From assembly GCA_030280995.1 (NCBI GenBank), contig JASXTE010000018.1, forward strand, positions 682,001 to 746,000: 64,000 nucleotides of DNA. Direction: 5' to 3'. A program made the position numbers and the translations under genes. This DNA is from Hemileia vastatrix. Its lineage: Eukaryota; Basidiomycota; Pucciniomycetes; Pucciniales; Zaghouaniaceae. This document shows, one piece after another, positions 46,729 through 58,600 of this stretch (its first letter is position 1; each line of letters begins with the position of its first letter). Under the pieces are notes generated by a model. It was not told the DNA's origin. It ran no database searches and worked only from the letters and a program-made list of their open reading frames with translations.

Positions 46729-47915
46729 CTAGTTTTTTGGCTTCAAACTAGTACCTTCTCTTTCCTTCAATTTGACACAATCTTCCAGCTTGTGCTTACC
46801 CACACAATACATACATAACCCATTATCTGTTCGCCTCTTCCTCTCAGCTTCTTTAAGTTCCCCTTTAGGATCCAGTACTTTACTGATATCACCTGGGGTC
46901 GAGCTTTTTGGTCGAGGTTTGTCCTTTCCCTTAATAGGTTTGGATTGAGCCAAGGAGGATTGAGTTGTTTGTGGGTGTGAAGAAGGCCCCAATTCGAAAT
47001 TTAAGCCTTGAGATTTGTTGGTGTAACGACGATGTTGAAGTCGTCCTTGGTAAAGGCGGTCAAGTTCAAGGGTTCAATCCATTAAATCTGTTAAAGTAGT
47101 CATCTTCTGACCGTGAAGATTTAACTGATCCAGAATCCTTGAAGGAAGTCCTTTTTTGAAATGATACTTAAGAGAAGCATCATTCCAACCTACTCGAGTT
47201 TGAAGCGCTCTGAAGTTCGAGATATATTCAGAGGCTTTCCAATTATCACTCATGCGAAGGAAATCAAGTTCAATTTCTGCGTTGTTAGTTTCATTAGGGT
47301 CACCAAACAATGTGAAGAGTTGGTCTTCTAACTTTTCCCAGTTATTAATGAGTAAATGGGTTTCTGTTGAAGAAAGCATGAGAATATAAGGTTTGAACCA
47401 CCTTGCTTCTTTTCTGGCTAGGAATGAAGAAGCGTAAAAACCTTTGATTGGTCATTATTGAAGGTACGAGGGTCATTATGGAACAGGAGCTTGCAGGTTT
47501 TCAAGAAAGGTCGCAATCTGTCTGGATGTTCTCCATCAAATTTATCAGGAGATTTGATAGAAGGAGTTTTGAATTTAGATCCCTCTGAAGACGTTGAATT
47601 TGAAAGGATCTTCATGAAAAGTCTCATGAAATCTTCCAGAGAATTGGATGGTCCAGGTTCTGAAGGTTGACCAGAAGGATGGTTAGCAGGGGTGGATGGT
47701 GCCTCGTGCACTGTATCCTCTCCTTCTTTATCATCACTAGAATCATCAAAATCTTGTGGGATGTCTTCTAACGATTGGACTGAATGTTGCCGTTCCCTAA
47801 GGTCGAGTGGCTCCAAGGAGTGAGTGCGGGAAACAGGCCTAGTGGCTGTTGGCCTGCCTCTGGCGCGAGCTCTAGTAGTAGCGCCTGTAGGAGGAGTGCG
47901 TTGAACAGGTGCCAT
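46729..47915 (-). pseudogene. gag of A2
   Basis: Starts MAPVQRTPPTGATTRARARG at 47915. The N-terminal part is Arg-rich, then acidic (DDSSDDKEGEDT). The capsid domain is at 47379-47074 (KASEYISNFRALQTRVGWND, YHFKKGLPSRILDQL). The zinc knuckle CMYCVGKHKLEDC has the same short spacing as in A1. The frame changes after LLHS (about 47420), as in A1. A TGA near 47074-47076 stands where A1 has CGA (LMDRTL), a CpG transition. The next stretch ends at 46729. Confidence 0.9.
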
Positions 47916-47992
47916 TTTTAGAATTTAGTGAAAACACCTGAAAAGGGACGTAGTAGTGCAAAGAATGAGAACTACAGAGAATTAAATTATAC

Positions 47993-48795
47993 TGTCACCG
48001 GAAGACCTACGCACAAGGTCAAGGATGTTCCTGCAAGTGAGATAAAAGGTTCAGATACTTCTTCGAAGCACAGAGGGATAGTTCGAGGAAGTGATTCGAA
48101 GATGACTTGAAGGAAGAACTACTGCTTCGAGTTATGTTTGAGAAGAATTCTAATATAATTGAACGGTAATATTAAAATTCTTAAGATCTCACAAAGGGTT
48201 GGAAACTCAACAATCAAAGATTTAGGATTTAGATATGATTATTGAGGAAATAAAGAAAGATACAATAATAATGATTTTACTTAGAGTTTTATCACTATTA
48301 ACTATAAATAGGTTTTATAATTTAATTCTAAAGAATGTCAAACCAAAAACCCACCCACTTTTTATATCCTTTACTCCTCCTCGCATTGACCTCATACTCA
48401 TCCACTATTCCGCACACCACAAACCATTTAAAATATATCTGTTACACCTGGACCCTTCTCACTAAAATCCGTTAACCCCTTAATCCTTCACTAACCATTC
48501 CGTCCATGCTCACTACCCTTTAATAACCCATAGACATTTCATGAACCTTTTAATGTACTATTATATTAACTATTGCGCTGTGCGTCGCTTATTGGGAAAA
48601 AAGACTAAGACACACTATTGAGAGATTGACTAATTTAGATTTAGAGTTTTAGGCTAGCGCGATTAAATAGAAAGTACACAAAGGAATGTCGCAGTTGCTA
48701 TGGAGAGTTGCTTTCTGCGCTTCGAGTATGGATTTGAACCTTTAGTATTGATTTAATGAGCTACTTTTGCCTTGAGTGTCACCTGGCACGTGATA
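47993..48795 (-). repeat. 5' LTR of A2
   Basis: 803 bp. On the plus strand it begins TGTCACCGGAAGACC and ends CACGTGATA, with the terminal CA of TGACA changed to TA. TATA-like sequence near 48359-48369 on the minus strand. The gag start is 77 bp inside. Confidence 0.93.
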
Positions 48796-49745
48796 GTTGG
48801 CTTCATCTTTAAGAAAGTTGGCCAGGAAAGATGTGGAGTGGGAATGGTCTTAAAAGTGTGAAGAGGCCTTTCAGAAGTTGAAGAAGGTAGTAGGTGAATT
48901 TATCATTCTTCATAAGTTGGATTATGGAGTTGGTGCTGAAAAACTTTATCTAGAAGTGGACTCAAGTTATATTGATTCTGGTGCTGTGTTGTCTCAGGAA
49001 GATAATACTTGGAGGGTCAGGCCAGTAAGGTATGTGACCATGGTGTTCAATGAGGTTTAATCTAGATATTCTCAACCTAATTTGGAACTGTGTGGTGTAG
49101 CAAAAATTTTGAAGAAGCTGAAAACTGTTTTGTGGGGGAAGCTTTTAGAGCTGAAGGTGGATGCAAAATCTCTGGTTCAAATGATCAACACACCTAGTCT
49201 ACCAAACGCTCCAATGACTAGGTGGGTGGAATTTATTGAGCATTTTTCTTTTGACCTGGTACACAAACCTGGAAAAACTTTTACAATGCCAGATCGATTA
49301 TCAAGGAGACCACCCACGGATGAAGATTCAGACTCTGAAGGATTTGTAAAAGATGTTCCAGTGGTTAGGGCCAGCACAAAGGGTGCTGAAGATCATTCTA
49401 TTCTCCCCCATGAGGCTAAACTGGAAGATTGTCTTCTCCTCCACCAAGAGGTTAAGCTTGATGGTTCTGATCTTGATTCTGGTGATCAGGATGTTTTTGT
49501 TGATGAAGATGGGGCTGTTGTTTGGGATGGCTCAAAATTGGAGAATGGTGTTTTTGTTGGTCAACTGGATTCTCTTATGATATAGTTGAAGAAAATGGAG
49601 GTGCCAAATTTAGGGATCGGTGTCATGGATGGGCTGGTTGTGTTGCTCATGTGTACACTGGATTGTACCCTTGGATGTTGTTTTATTGGATTTTGAAGAT
49701 GAGACCTGGGGTCATACTGTGTTTTATTTTATTATGGTTGAATAG
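48796..49745 (+). pseudogene. Ty3/gypsy element B, third fragment (RNase H and linker)
   Basis: Resumes where A2 interrupted it. 48878-49060 has EKLYLEVDSSYIDSGAVLSQEDN (RNase H start; the usual TDAS-like Asp motif appears as VDSS). 49082-49585 continues with LELKVDAKSLVQMIN, NAPMTRWVEFIEHFSFDLVHKPGKTFTMPDRLSRRP, the usual end of a Ty3 RNase H. An acidic linker follows. The integrase would come next but is absent: the element stops at about 49745, next to a transposon end (P4). Confidence 0.85.
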
Positions 49746-49747
49746 GT

Positions 49748-49788
49748 TGCAGACTTGCTAGCAAGTCTCACCCTCATATTTTGTGGTG
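49748..49788 (-). repeat. unpaired right end of a P1-type transposon (P4)
   Basis: In reverse complement it reads CACCACAAAATATGAGGG, then TGAGACTTGCTAGCAAGTC. It closely resembles the P3 ends (50690 and 51576). I found no matching left end with the flank TTA in the window. Either the left end lies upstream of base 1, or it has been deleted. Confidence 0.7.
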
Positions 49789-49815
49789 TTATTTTTGAAA
49801 AATAAACTTAACATT

Positions 49816-49857
49816 CACCACAGGAAATCTAGGGGTGAATTGCTAGCAGTCCCCTCT
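49816..49857 (+). repeat. left terminal inverted repeat of P2
   Basis: Begins CACCACAGGAAATCTAGGGG, then TGAATTGCTAGCAGTCCCC. It pairs with 61317-61358. Confidence 0.92.
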
Positions 49858-50047
49858 CTTTAAATTTAGAGTGTCCCTTAATTATGCCACGTTTATGAAT
49901 ACTTTATAAACATAAGTAAATTAGAGTTAGATTTACATTTATTCTCAGATTGATTATAGACAGAATATCAACTGATTCCATATTATGCACAAGTTGATCC
50001 TCTAGAACTTGATTTTGGTCCTCTGTTGAGCACAAATTGAGCACAAA

Positions 50048-50073
50048 TTGATCTAACGTAAGCTTATGCATAT
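50048..50073 (+). promoter_or_regulatory. subterminal motif of P2
   Basis: 26 bp, 232 bp from the left end. 24 of 26 match P1 4573-4598. Here ACGTAAGC replaces ACATAAGC (CpG kept). Confidence 0.6.
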
Positions 50074-50689
50074 ATAATAATTCAGGATACTTGCTCTATT
50101 AAATTTTATAATAAAATAAAATATTGATGAATTTATATAAAAAAAATTATTATGTAAGATATTAAATTATAAATTTAGGCATCATAGGAGGGCACTTAAT
50201 AGAACTTAATTATACTAAAAGACACCTTAATACTATAACACACAGTTTGAAACATTTAAAACAAAATGTGTCATGATGGGCAATGACATTGCTTGGACAG
50301 ACACTTACAAAATCAATGCTGACCATAATACACAAGTATGAAACCTTGGCATCTATCAAATAAAAGATTTTCCTTCTGATAAATGGATTTTTCTCAGTTA
50401 CTCCCTGCTAAAAAGTGTCATTCTGAGGTTTGTCTGACCTTCAGGGGGTAATTTGGCCACATCAAACTACTTCTATTTCCATGATTGACCAAAAAATTAT
50501 CCACATCTCCATCTAAAGAGTTGATCTCATCTGACTGTGGCTGATCAAAGGGGTCCACCACAAGTTTAGCCAAAATTTTGGTGAACACTTTTTTGATGGA
50601 TAGTGACTAACTGGTGCTATCCAAAATTTTCCACCAGAAGTTAGGCTAAACTTCAGGAGGATAAATTTATTATGAATACCAAATTAACT

Positions 50690-51576
50690 CACCACGCAAT
50701 ATAGGGGGAGGACTTGCTAGCAAGTCCGCAACTTGAAGTCAGATGGAAATCAGATGGAACTCAGACTGAAGTAATACTGAAATTTCACTTGAAGTATCAC
50801 ACAAATAACAATGGATCTATATTGAAAACATAGTGAAAGTGTGAGGATAACTGAATGGAAGCCAGAAAAAATCATTCCATGAGTCTACTCAATGCAAAGT
50901 ATTTTTTGAAACAGCTTATTAAAATAATACTTTATTAAATTAATTTGATCAATAAAAATTGATTGACAATATTGCAATTCTTAAATACAATAATTTTATT
51001 AAAAAATTTCAGATTACATATAAAAAAAATCAGTGACTTTTTCTATTACTTACAACTGTTTTTACAGAATTGAAAACTATGTTTCAGCTAATATTTTATG
51101 GAAGTGAACTCTGTTCTTTGCCCGAAGAACAGAGTTCATCCTCCTATTTTCACACTCTGTTTGCACCAATCTCCATCCCTTTCAATTCTATCAACACATG
51201 CTTGTCTTCCCTTCCCATGCCTTTCGCTATCCTCCCAGCCCCATTGTATGCCATCCTCTTTTGATCCCCATTTCACCCCTCTCAACCTCTCCCAGACCCT
51301 TTTCTTCATTTAAAATGCCTCGGAACCCTTAATCTTCCCTTCCAACTCTTTCGCAACCTTTTCGCTACCCCATACACCCTTCCTCACCCCTCTCTCCAGC
51401 CTTTCCAGCCCTTGTAGCCCCATTTGTGTTCACATGAGCTTCAAGGTGTGTTCAAAGTAAATTCAATACTTCTTCATGATGGTTTCATCACTTCCTCAAT
51501 GTGTGCTCAAAAAGATATGAATTAGGGTTCAAGGTTGCAGACTTGCTAGCAAGTCCGCCCCCCATATTGCGTGGTG
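50690..51576. mobile_element. P3: 887-bp non-autonomous element nested in P2
   Basis: Ends CACCACGCAATATAGGGGG and, in reverse complement, CACCACGCAATATGGGGGG, each followed by ACTTGCTAGCAAGT. Target duplication ACT (50687-50689 and 51577-51579). No gene. A C-rich, T-rich stretch at 51120-51430 is out of keeping with the rest. Same family of ends as P1, P2 and P4. Confidence 0.9.
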
Positions 51577-52690
51577 ACTGAAGAATACTTTTGCCCTAGC
51601 TACTCTGAATCATAAAAGTGTCCAACTGAGGTTTAGCCATAATTCAGGTAGAAACTTTTGGAAAGGCACAGTCTGATGGGTTTAATATCTATATATGGCA
51701 ATAATTATCAGTTTTTTATCAACATGGAACTAGAATTAATTTAATATGGCCAAAGTGTCCTCCTGGAGTTTGGCGAAAATAAAGGTGAGAATTTTTATGA
51801 GGATTACTCAATGAAATGAAGAAGACTTGCAATTACTTTCCATCATAAAATTTCAAACTTAAGTTTATCAAAAATTGTGGTGACACTTTTGCCAGATCCA
51901 GTCATATGGGATCAACTCTCTATATGGCAATGAGAATCAATTTTTAGTCAATCATGGCATTAGAAGTAATTTGATATGGACAAACTTTCCACCTGATTTT
52001 TGGCCAAAAATAAGTTGGAAATGTTTATGAGGAATACTCGATAAACTAAAGAAGACTTGGACCCTTCTACTGTCCATCATAAAAGTGTCAACCAGAAGAA
52101 TTATCAAACTTGTGGTTGACACCTTTGGCCTGGTCTAGCCATATGGGATCAATTCTGCATTTGGAAATGAGAATTTAATTTGGTCAATCATGGTACTAGA
52201 ATTAATTTGATATAGACAAAGTTTCCAACTAAATATTGGAAAAAAATCAGTTGAAAACTTCATTTAGTTTTTCAAAAAATCAAATTAAGTAAAATTTTAT
52301 TACTGATGATGCCCATTTTATCCAACACCTCTTCTGAGCCTCGAAAGTAGGCATTTAGCTTGAATTTTTAATTTCATATAAAATCCCTTTTATTCAACCT
52401 ATTTCTTTTTATCCCTTTTTTTCTTTTGGATATCAATTAATTTGATGTAAAACAAATCATTTTCATAATTTTTTACCTGTATTTAATAAAATTTTTATAT
52501 GTTTAACATCACCCTGTAAGCATTTGGCACATATTTTTTTGCTATACTAATAAAAATAATAATATACTGGTGACAAAAAATTGATCAAATGATAAAATAT
52601 TAATAAAACAGAAAGATCAAATACCAGTGGATATGTTTTAAAAAAATACCAGTTGCACTGAAGAAGAGCTGCACCCTAGATACTCACCAT
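51577..52690. repeat. diverged start of the P2 array
   Basis: Units near 51612, 51841 and 52077 show the same ATCATAAAAGTGTC...GACACTTTTGG framework with decayed, imperfect palindromes and shorter spacing (about 235 bp) than the main array. Confidence 0.65.
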
Positions 52691-52693
52691 CAA

Positions 52694-55600
52694 AAAAGTG
52701 TCAAGCACAAGTTCGGCGGAACTTGTGCTAGACACTTTTGGTCAGGTGCAGTCATATGAGATCAATTCTCGCTATGACAACAAAAAAAATTATTTGATAA
52801 AAAACTTCACCAGAAGTAGTTTTACATAGCCAAATTTTCTACCTAGAGTTCATCCAAACTACAGGTGCACAATTTTTTATCTTTAAAAAAAAGTCAATTT
52901 AGTATAATTTATCCTTGATGGCTCTTATTTGCTTCAACACCTCTACTGGCCTTTGATAGTAGGAATATTACTTGGATTTCTTTTTTCATATTTGATCCCT
53001 TTAACTTAATTTTTTATTCTTAAAATTAATTTTGGATATCAATTAATATTTTTTAAAAAAAACTATTTTCAAATTTTTATACATTTATTTAATAATATTA
53101 TAAATGGTATAACATTACCTGGTATGCATTTGGCACATGAGTTTTTTCTACACTTATAAAATTAATAATATAATGGTGACCAAAAATTAATCAAATTATA
53201 GTTATGAGTGAGTAAAAAAGATAAAATACCAATAGACATGTTTGTAAGAAATACTAGATGAACTGAAGAAAAATTCTAACCTAGCTACTCTCCATCATAA
53301 AAGTGTCCAGCACAAGTTCGGCCAAACTTGTGCTGGACACTTATGGTCAGGTGCAGTCAGATGGGAGCAATTCTCTCTATGGAAATGAAGATAAATTTTT
53401 GATAAAAAATTACACTAAAAGTTGTTTGATATGGAAAAATTTTCGTGCTGAAGTTTTGGTAAAGCTCAAGTAGATTTTTTTTTTATTTTTACAAAAAAGA
53501 AAATTTAGTGCAAGTTTAGCCCTGATTTTGCTAATTTGATTCAACATCTCTTTTTTCTGTTTATGGCAGGAATTTAACTTGGATTTTAATTTTCATCTTT
53601 GAATTCTTTTATTTTACTTTATTGCTCTCATATTGCTTTTGGATAGAAGTTTATTTATTGTAAAATAAATCATTTTCATCTTTTTTTACCTATATTTAAT
53701 AATATTATAGAAGGTGTAAAATCACCCAGTATTCATTTGGCACACAAGTTTTTGCTATACTGATAATATTAATAATATAATGGTGACAAAAAATTAATCA
53801 ATTGATAAATATGAGTGAGGCACAAAGATTTAATAACAGTGGACATGTTTATAAGAAATTCCAGATGATTTAAAATGACTTGCACCCTGGCTACTCTCCA
53901 TGATAAAAGTGTCCAGCACAAGTTTGGCCAAACTTGTGCTGGACGCTTTTGGTTGCATGCCGTCAGATTCAATCAATTCTTTTTATGGAAATGAGACTGA
54001 ATTATCACTCCATCATTGCACTGAAAGTAGTTTTATATGGACAAATTGTCCCCCCGAATTTTGTCCAAACCTGAGGTAGACAATTTTTTACTTTGGTAAA
54101 AAGTAAATTTGATCCATGTTAATCTATGATGGTGCCTATTTTTTTCTGAAGCCTCTACTGGCTCATGATAGCAGAAATTATACTTAATATCTTCATTTCA
54201 TTTTTATTTATCCTTTAGCTTTTAAATATCAATTTTATTTTGGTAAAACTGATAACTTTCACATTTTTTTACATTTATTATATAATATTATTAAAGTTGT
54301 AAAATCACACACTGTACATTCAGTACACATGTTTTTGCTATACTAAAAACATTATTAATATAATGGTGACTAAAAAATAATCAAATAATAAATATGGATG
54401 ACACAGAAAGATCAAATACCTATAGAAATTTTTAAAGTGAATATAAGATTAACTGAAGAAGACTTGCACCCTAGATACTCTCCATCATAAAATTGTCCAG
54501 CACAAGTTCAGCTGAGCTTGTGCTGGACACTTTTGGATGCATGCAGTCAGATGGAATAAATTTACTCAATGGAAGTTAAAATGAATTTTCGCTCAATCAT
54601 TGCAAAAGAAGTAGTTTTATACTGCTATACTATCCTCCTGATATTTTTGAAAACATCAGGTGGACACTTTCATTAATTTAAAAAAAATGAAAAGATATTC
54701 CAAATCTAGAACTGGTGGTGCAATTTTGGTCTGAAAACTCAAATTTTCTTTGATGGCAGAAATATTTATTTGAATGTTTAATTTTAGATTTAATCACTTT
54801 TATTTTACTTTTTTATTCCTCTTTTTGCTTTCAAATAACAATTTATTTATTGTAAAACTAATACTTTTCATATTTTTTTAACTTTTATTTAATAAGATTA
54901 TTAAAGATGTAGCATCTCCCAGTATGCATTTGGCTTATAATTTTTTCAATACTAATAACATTAATAGTATAATGGTGAAAAACAATGAATCAAATGATAA
55001 ATATGAATGACACAGAAAGATCATATACAAGTGGATTTGTTTATAAGAAATATCTGATGAACTGAAAAAGACCTGCACCCTAGATACTCACCATCATAAA
55101 AGTGTCCAGCATAAGTTGCGCCAAACTTGTGCTGCACACTTTTGGTTGCATGCAGTCAGATGGGATAAATTTACTCTATGGAAATGAAAATAAAATTTTG
55201 CTCAATCATTGCACAATAAGTAGTTTGATATTGCCGAAATTTCCTCCTGATGAATTTTCAAAACTCATCAGGACACTTTCTTTGGTTTAACAAAAAAGAA
55301 AATATAGTCCAAGTTTAGCCCTGGTGGTGCACATTTGATCTAACACCTCTACTTTTTATTGATAGTGGGAATTTTCCTTAGATTTTTTTTTCTTATTTTA
55401 TCCCTTTTATTTTACTTTTTCATTGCTCATATTACTTTGGATATCAATTTTGAATTTTTAAAATAAATAATTTTCATACTCTTATACCTTTATTTAATAA
55501 TATATGATTAAAGGTGGAACACCATCTGGTATGCATTTTTCACACAAGTTATTGCTATAGTAATAACGTTAATAAGAAAATGATGACAAAAAATTAATCA

Positions 55601-58600
55601 AATGGTAAATTTAAATGACACAGAAAGAGCAAATACCAGTGGAAATATTTATGAGAAATCCCTTTTGAGTTTAAGAAGATTTGCTGTATGCCTACTCTCA
55701 ATTATAAAATTGTCCAGCACAAGTTTGGCCAAACTTGTGCTGGACACTTTTGGTTGCATGAAGTCATATGATATAAATTCTCTCTATGGCAATGAAAATG
55801 ATATTTCACTCAATTATTGAAGTAAAGATTGTTTAATATTGTAAAATTGTCCCCTGGAAGTCTGTCCAAACCTCCGCTCAAAATTTGCTAGCTATACATG
55901 AAGGTAAGTTTAGACCAAGTCTTGACCTAGGGGTCCCCAACTGTTCCAACACCACTTCTGGCTCTTGATAGTATAGTTTTTCTTGTATTTTTTATTTCTT
56001 ATTTGATCCCATTTATTTTCATTTTAATTTTCTATTACTCTTTTTAATTTTAAATATCAATTTTATTTTTAAAAAACTAAACATATTCATATTTTTTTAA
56101 CTTTATATAATAATATTATTAAAGGTGTAACATCACCAATTTTAAATTTGGCATGCAGGTTTTTGCTATACTAGAAACATTAATAATATATATGGTGACA
56201 AAAAATTAATTATAAGATAAATATGAGTGATAAAAAAAATTTAAAAAACCAATAGAAATGTGAAAAACAAAAAACTGTTGTACTGAGATACACTTCCACC
56301 CTAGCTACTCTCCATCATAAAAGTGTCCAGCACAAGTTTGGCCAAACTTGTGCTGGACACTTTTGTTCAAGTGCAGTCAGATGGGATCAATTCTCTCTGT
56401 GGAAATTAAATTAAAAAAAATGTTAAATAATTACATTAGAAGTAGTTTAGTATGGCTGAATTATCCACCTTGAGTTTTTCCAAATCTCAGGTGAAAAATA
56501 TTTTATCTTTAAAAAAAATTAAATTTTATCAAATTTAGCCCTGATGGCATCCATTTGTTTCAACACCTCTACTGGCTCTTGAAGGCAGGAATTTTCCTTG
56601 AATTTTTCTTTTTCATATTTGATCTCTTTTACGTTACTTTTTTATCACTCATGTTACATTTGGATATTATTTTATAACTTTGTAAAAAAAATCATTTTCA
56701 TATTTTTTTAACATTTTTTAATAATATTATAAAAGGTTTATTATAACATGGCATGCATTTGGCACACAATTTTTTTCTATACTAATAAAATTAATAATAT
56801 TCTAATGACAAAAAATTAATCAGATAATAAAATATGAATAACACAGAAAGATCAAATACCAGTTGACATCTTTTAAAAAAATAACAGTTGCACTGAAGAA
56901 GACCTGCACCTTAGCTACTCTCCATCATAAAAGTGTCCAGCACAAGTTCAGCCAAATTTGTGCTGGACACTTTTGGTCAGGTGCAGTAAGATGGGATCAA
57001 TTCTCTCTATGGCAATGAAAAAAATTATTTGATATGAAAATTCACTAGATGTAGTTTGATATAGCTGAATTATCCACCTAGAGTTCATCCAAACCACAGG
57101 TACACAATTTTTTATCTTTAAAAAATAGTCAATTTAGTATAATTTATCCCTGATGGCTCCCATTTGCTTCAACATCTCTACTGACATTTTATATTAGAAA
57201 TAATACTTGGATTTCTTTTTTCATATTTGATCCCTTTAACTTAATTTTTTATTCCTCATATTGCTTTTGGATATCAATTAATAATTTTGAAAATAAATTA
57301 TTTTAATATTTTTATACACTTATTTAATAATATTATAAAAGATGTAACATCACTCAGTCTGCATTTGGCACACGATTTTTTGCTATACTTATATAATTAA
57401 TATTGTAATTAAGACAAAAAATTAATCAAACAATATGTATGAGTGAGGCACAAAGATAAAATACCAGTAGACATTTTTGTAAGAAATACCAGATGAACTG
57501 AAGAAAAATTCTAACCCAGCCACTCTCCATCATAGAAGTGTCCAGCACAAGTTTGGCCGAACTTGTGCTGGACACTTTTGGTCATGTGCAGTCAGATGGG
57601 ATCAATTCTCTGTATGGCAACAAAAAATTTTTTTATAAAATTTCACTAGAAGTAGTTTGGTTTAGCTGAATCATCCACCTGCTGTTCTTCCCAATAACAG
57701 GTGTATAGTTTTTTATCTTTCAAGAAAAGGTCACCTATTACAATTAAGCCCTGATGGCTCCCATTTGCTTTAACATCTCTACTGGCTCTTGATAGCAGGA
57801 ATTTTACTAGTATTTTTTTCATATTTGAACTGTTTGACTTTTATTTTACTCTTTTATTCCTCTTTTTACTTTTAAATTTCTATTTAATTTTTGTAAAACT
57901 AATCCTTTCAATATTTATTTACGTCTATTTTAAAAAATTATTAAAGGTATAACTTCACATGGTATGCATTTGGCACACAAGTTTTTGCTATACTAATAAC
58001 ATTAATAATATAATGGTGATAAAATATTATTTGGATGATAAATATGAAAGATACAGACCAATCAAATAACAGTAGACATGTTTATGAGAAATAAAAGATG
58101 AAGGAACTGAAGAAAATTTCCACCCAGGCTACTCTCCATCATAAAAGTGTCCAGCACAAGCTGGGCCGAACTTGTGCTGGACACTTTTGGTCATGTGCAG
58201 TCAGATGGGATCAATTCTCTCTATGGCAACAAAAAAACATTTTTTCTTAAACTTCACTACAAGTAGTTTTGTTTAGCTGAATCATCCACCTGTTGTTCTT
58301 CCCAACCTCAGGTGTATACTTTTTTATCTTTATATAAAAAGGTGACTTATTAAAATTTAGCCCTGGTGGCTCCCATTTGTTTCAACACTTCTACTGGCTC
58401 TTGAGAGCAAGAATTTTACTAGTATATTTTTTTTTTCATAATTGATCTCTTTGAGATTAATTTTACTTTTTTATTTCTCTTTTTTTTAATACCTATGTAA
58501 ATTCTTGTAAAGCTAATCATTTTCATATTTTTTTACTTTTATTTCATAATATTATAAAAGGCATAACATCACCTGCTATGCATTTGGCACATGAGTTTTT

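Larger units (their letters stand above)
40412..48795 (-). mobile_element. Chromodomain Ty3/gypsy retrotransposon A2 (full length)
   Basis: 8,384 bp on the minus strand, with two LTRs of 803 bp each (47993-48795 as 5' LTR, 40412-41214 as 3' LTR). Candidate target duplications are GCTGG (40407-40411) and GTTGG (48796-48800), differing by one C/T. Same layout as A1: gag, protease, reverse transcriptase, RNase H, integrase, chromodomain, purine-rich tract, then an ORF on the opposite strand before the 3' LTR. It is inserted in element B. It is less decayed than A1 but still carries stops (CGA to TGA type) and frameshifts. Confidence 0.94.
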
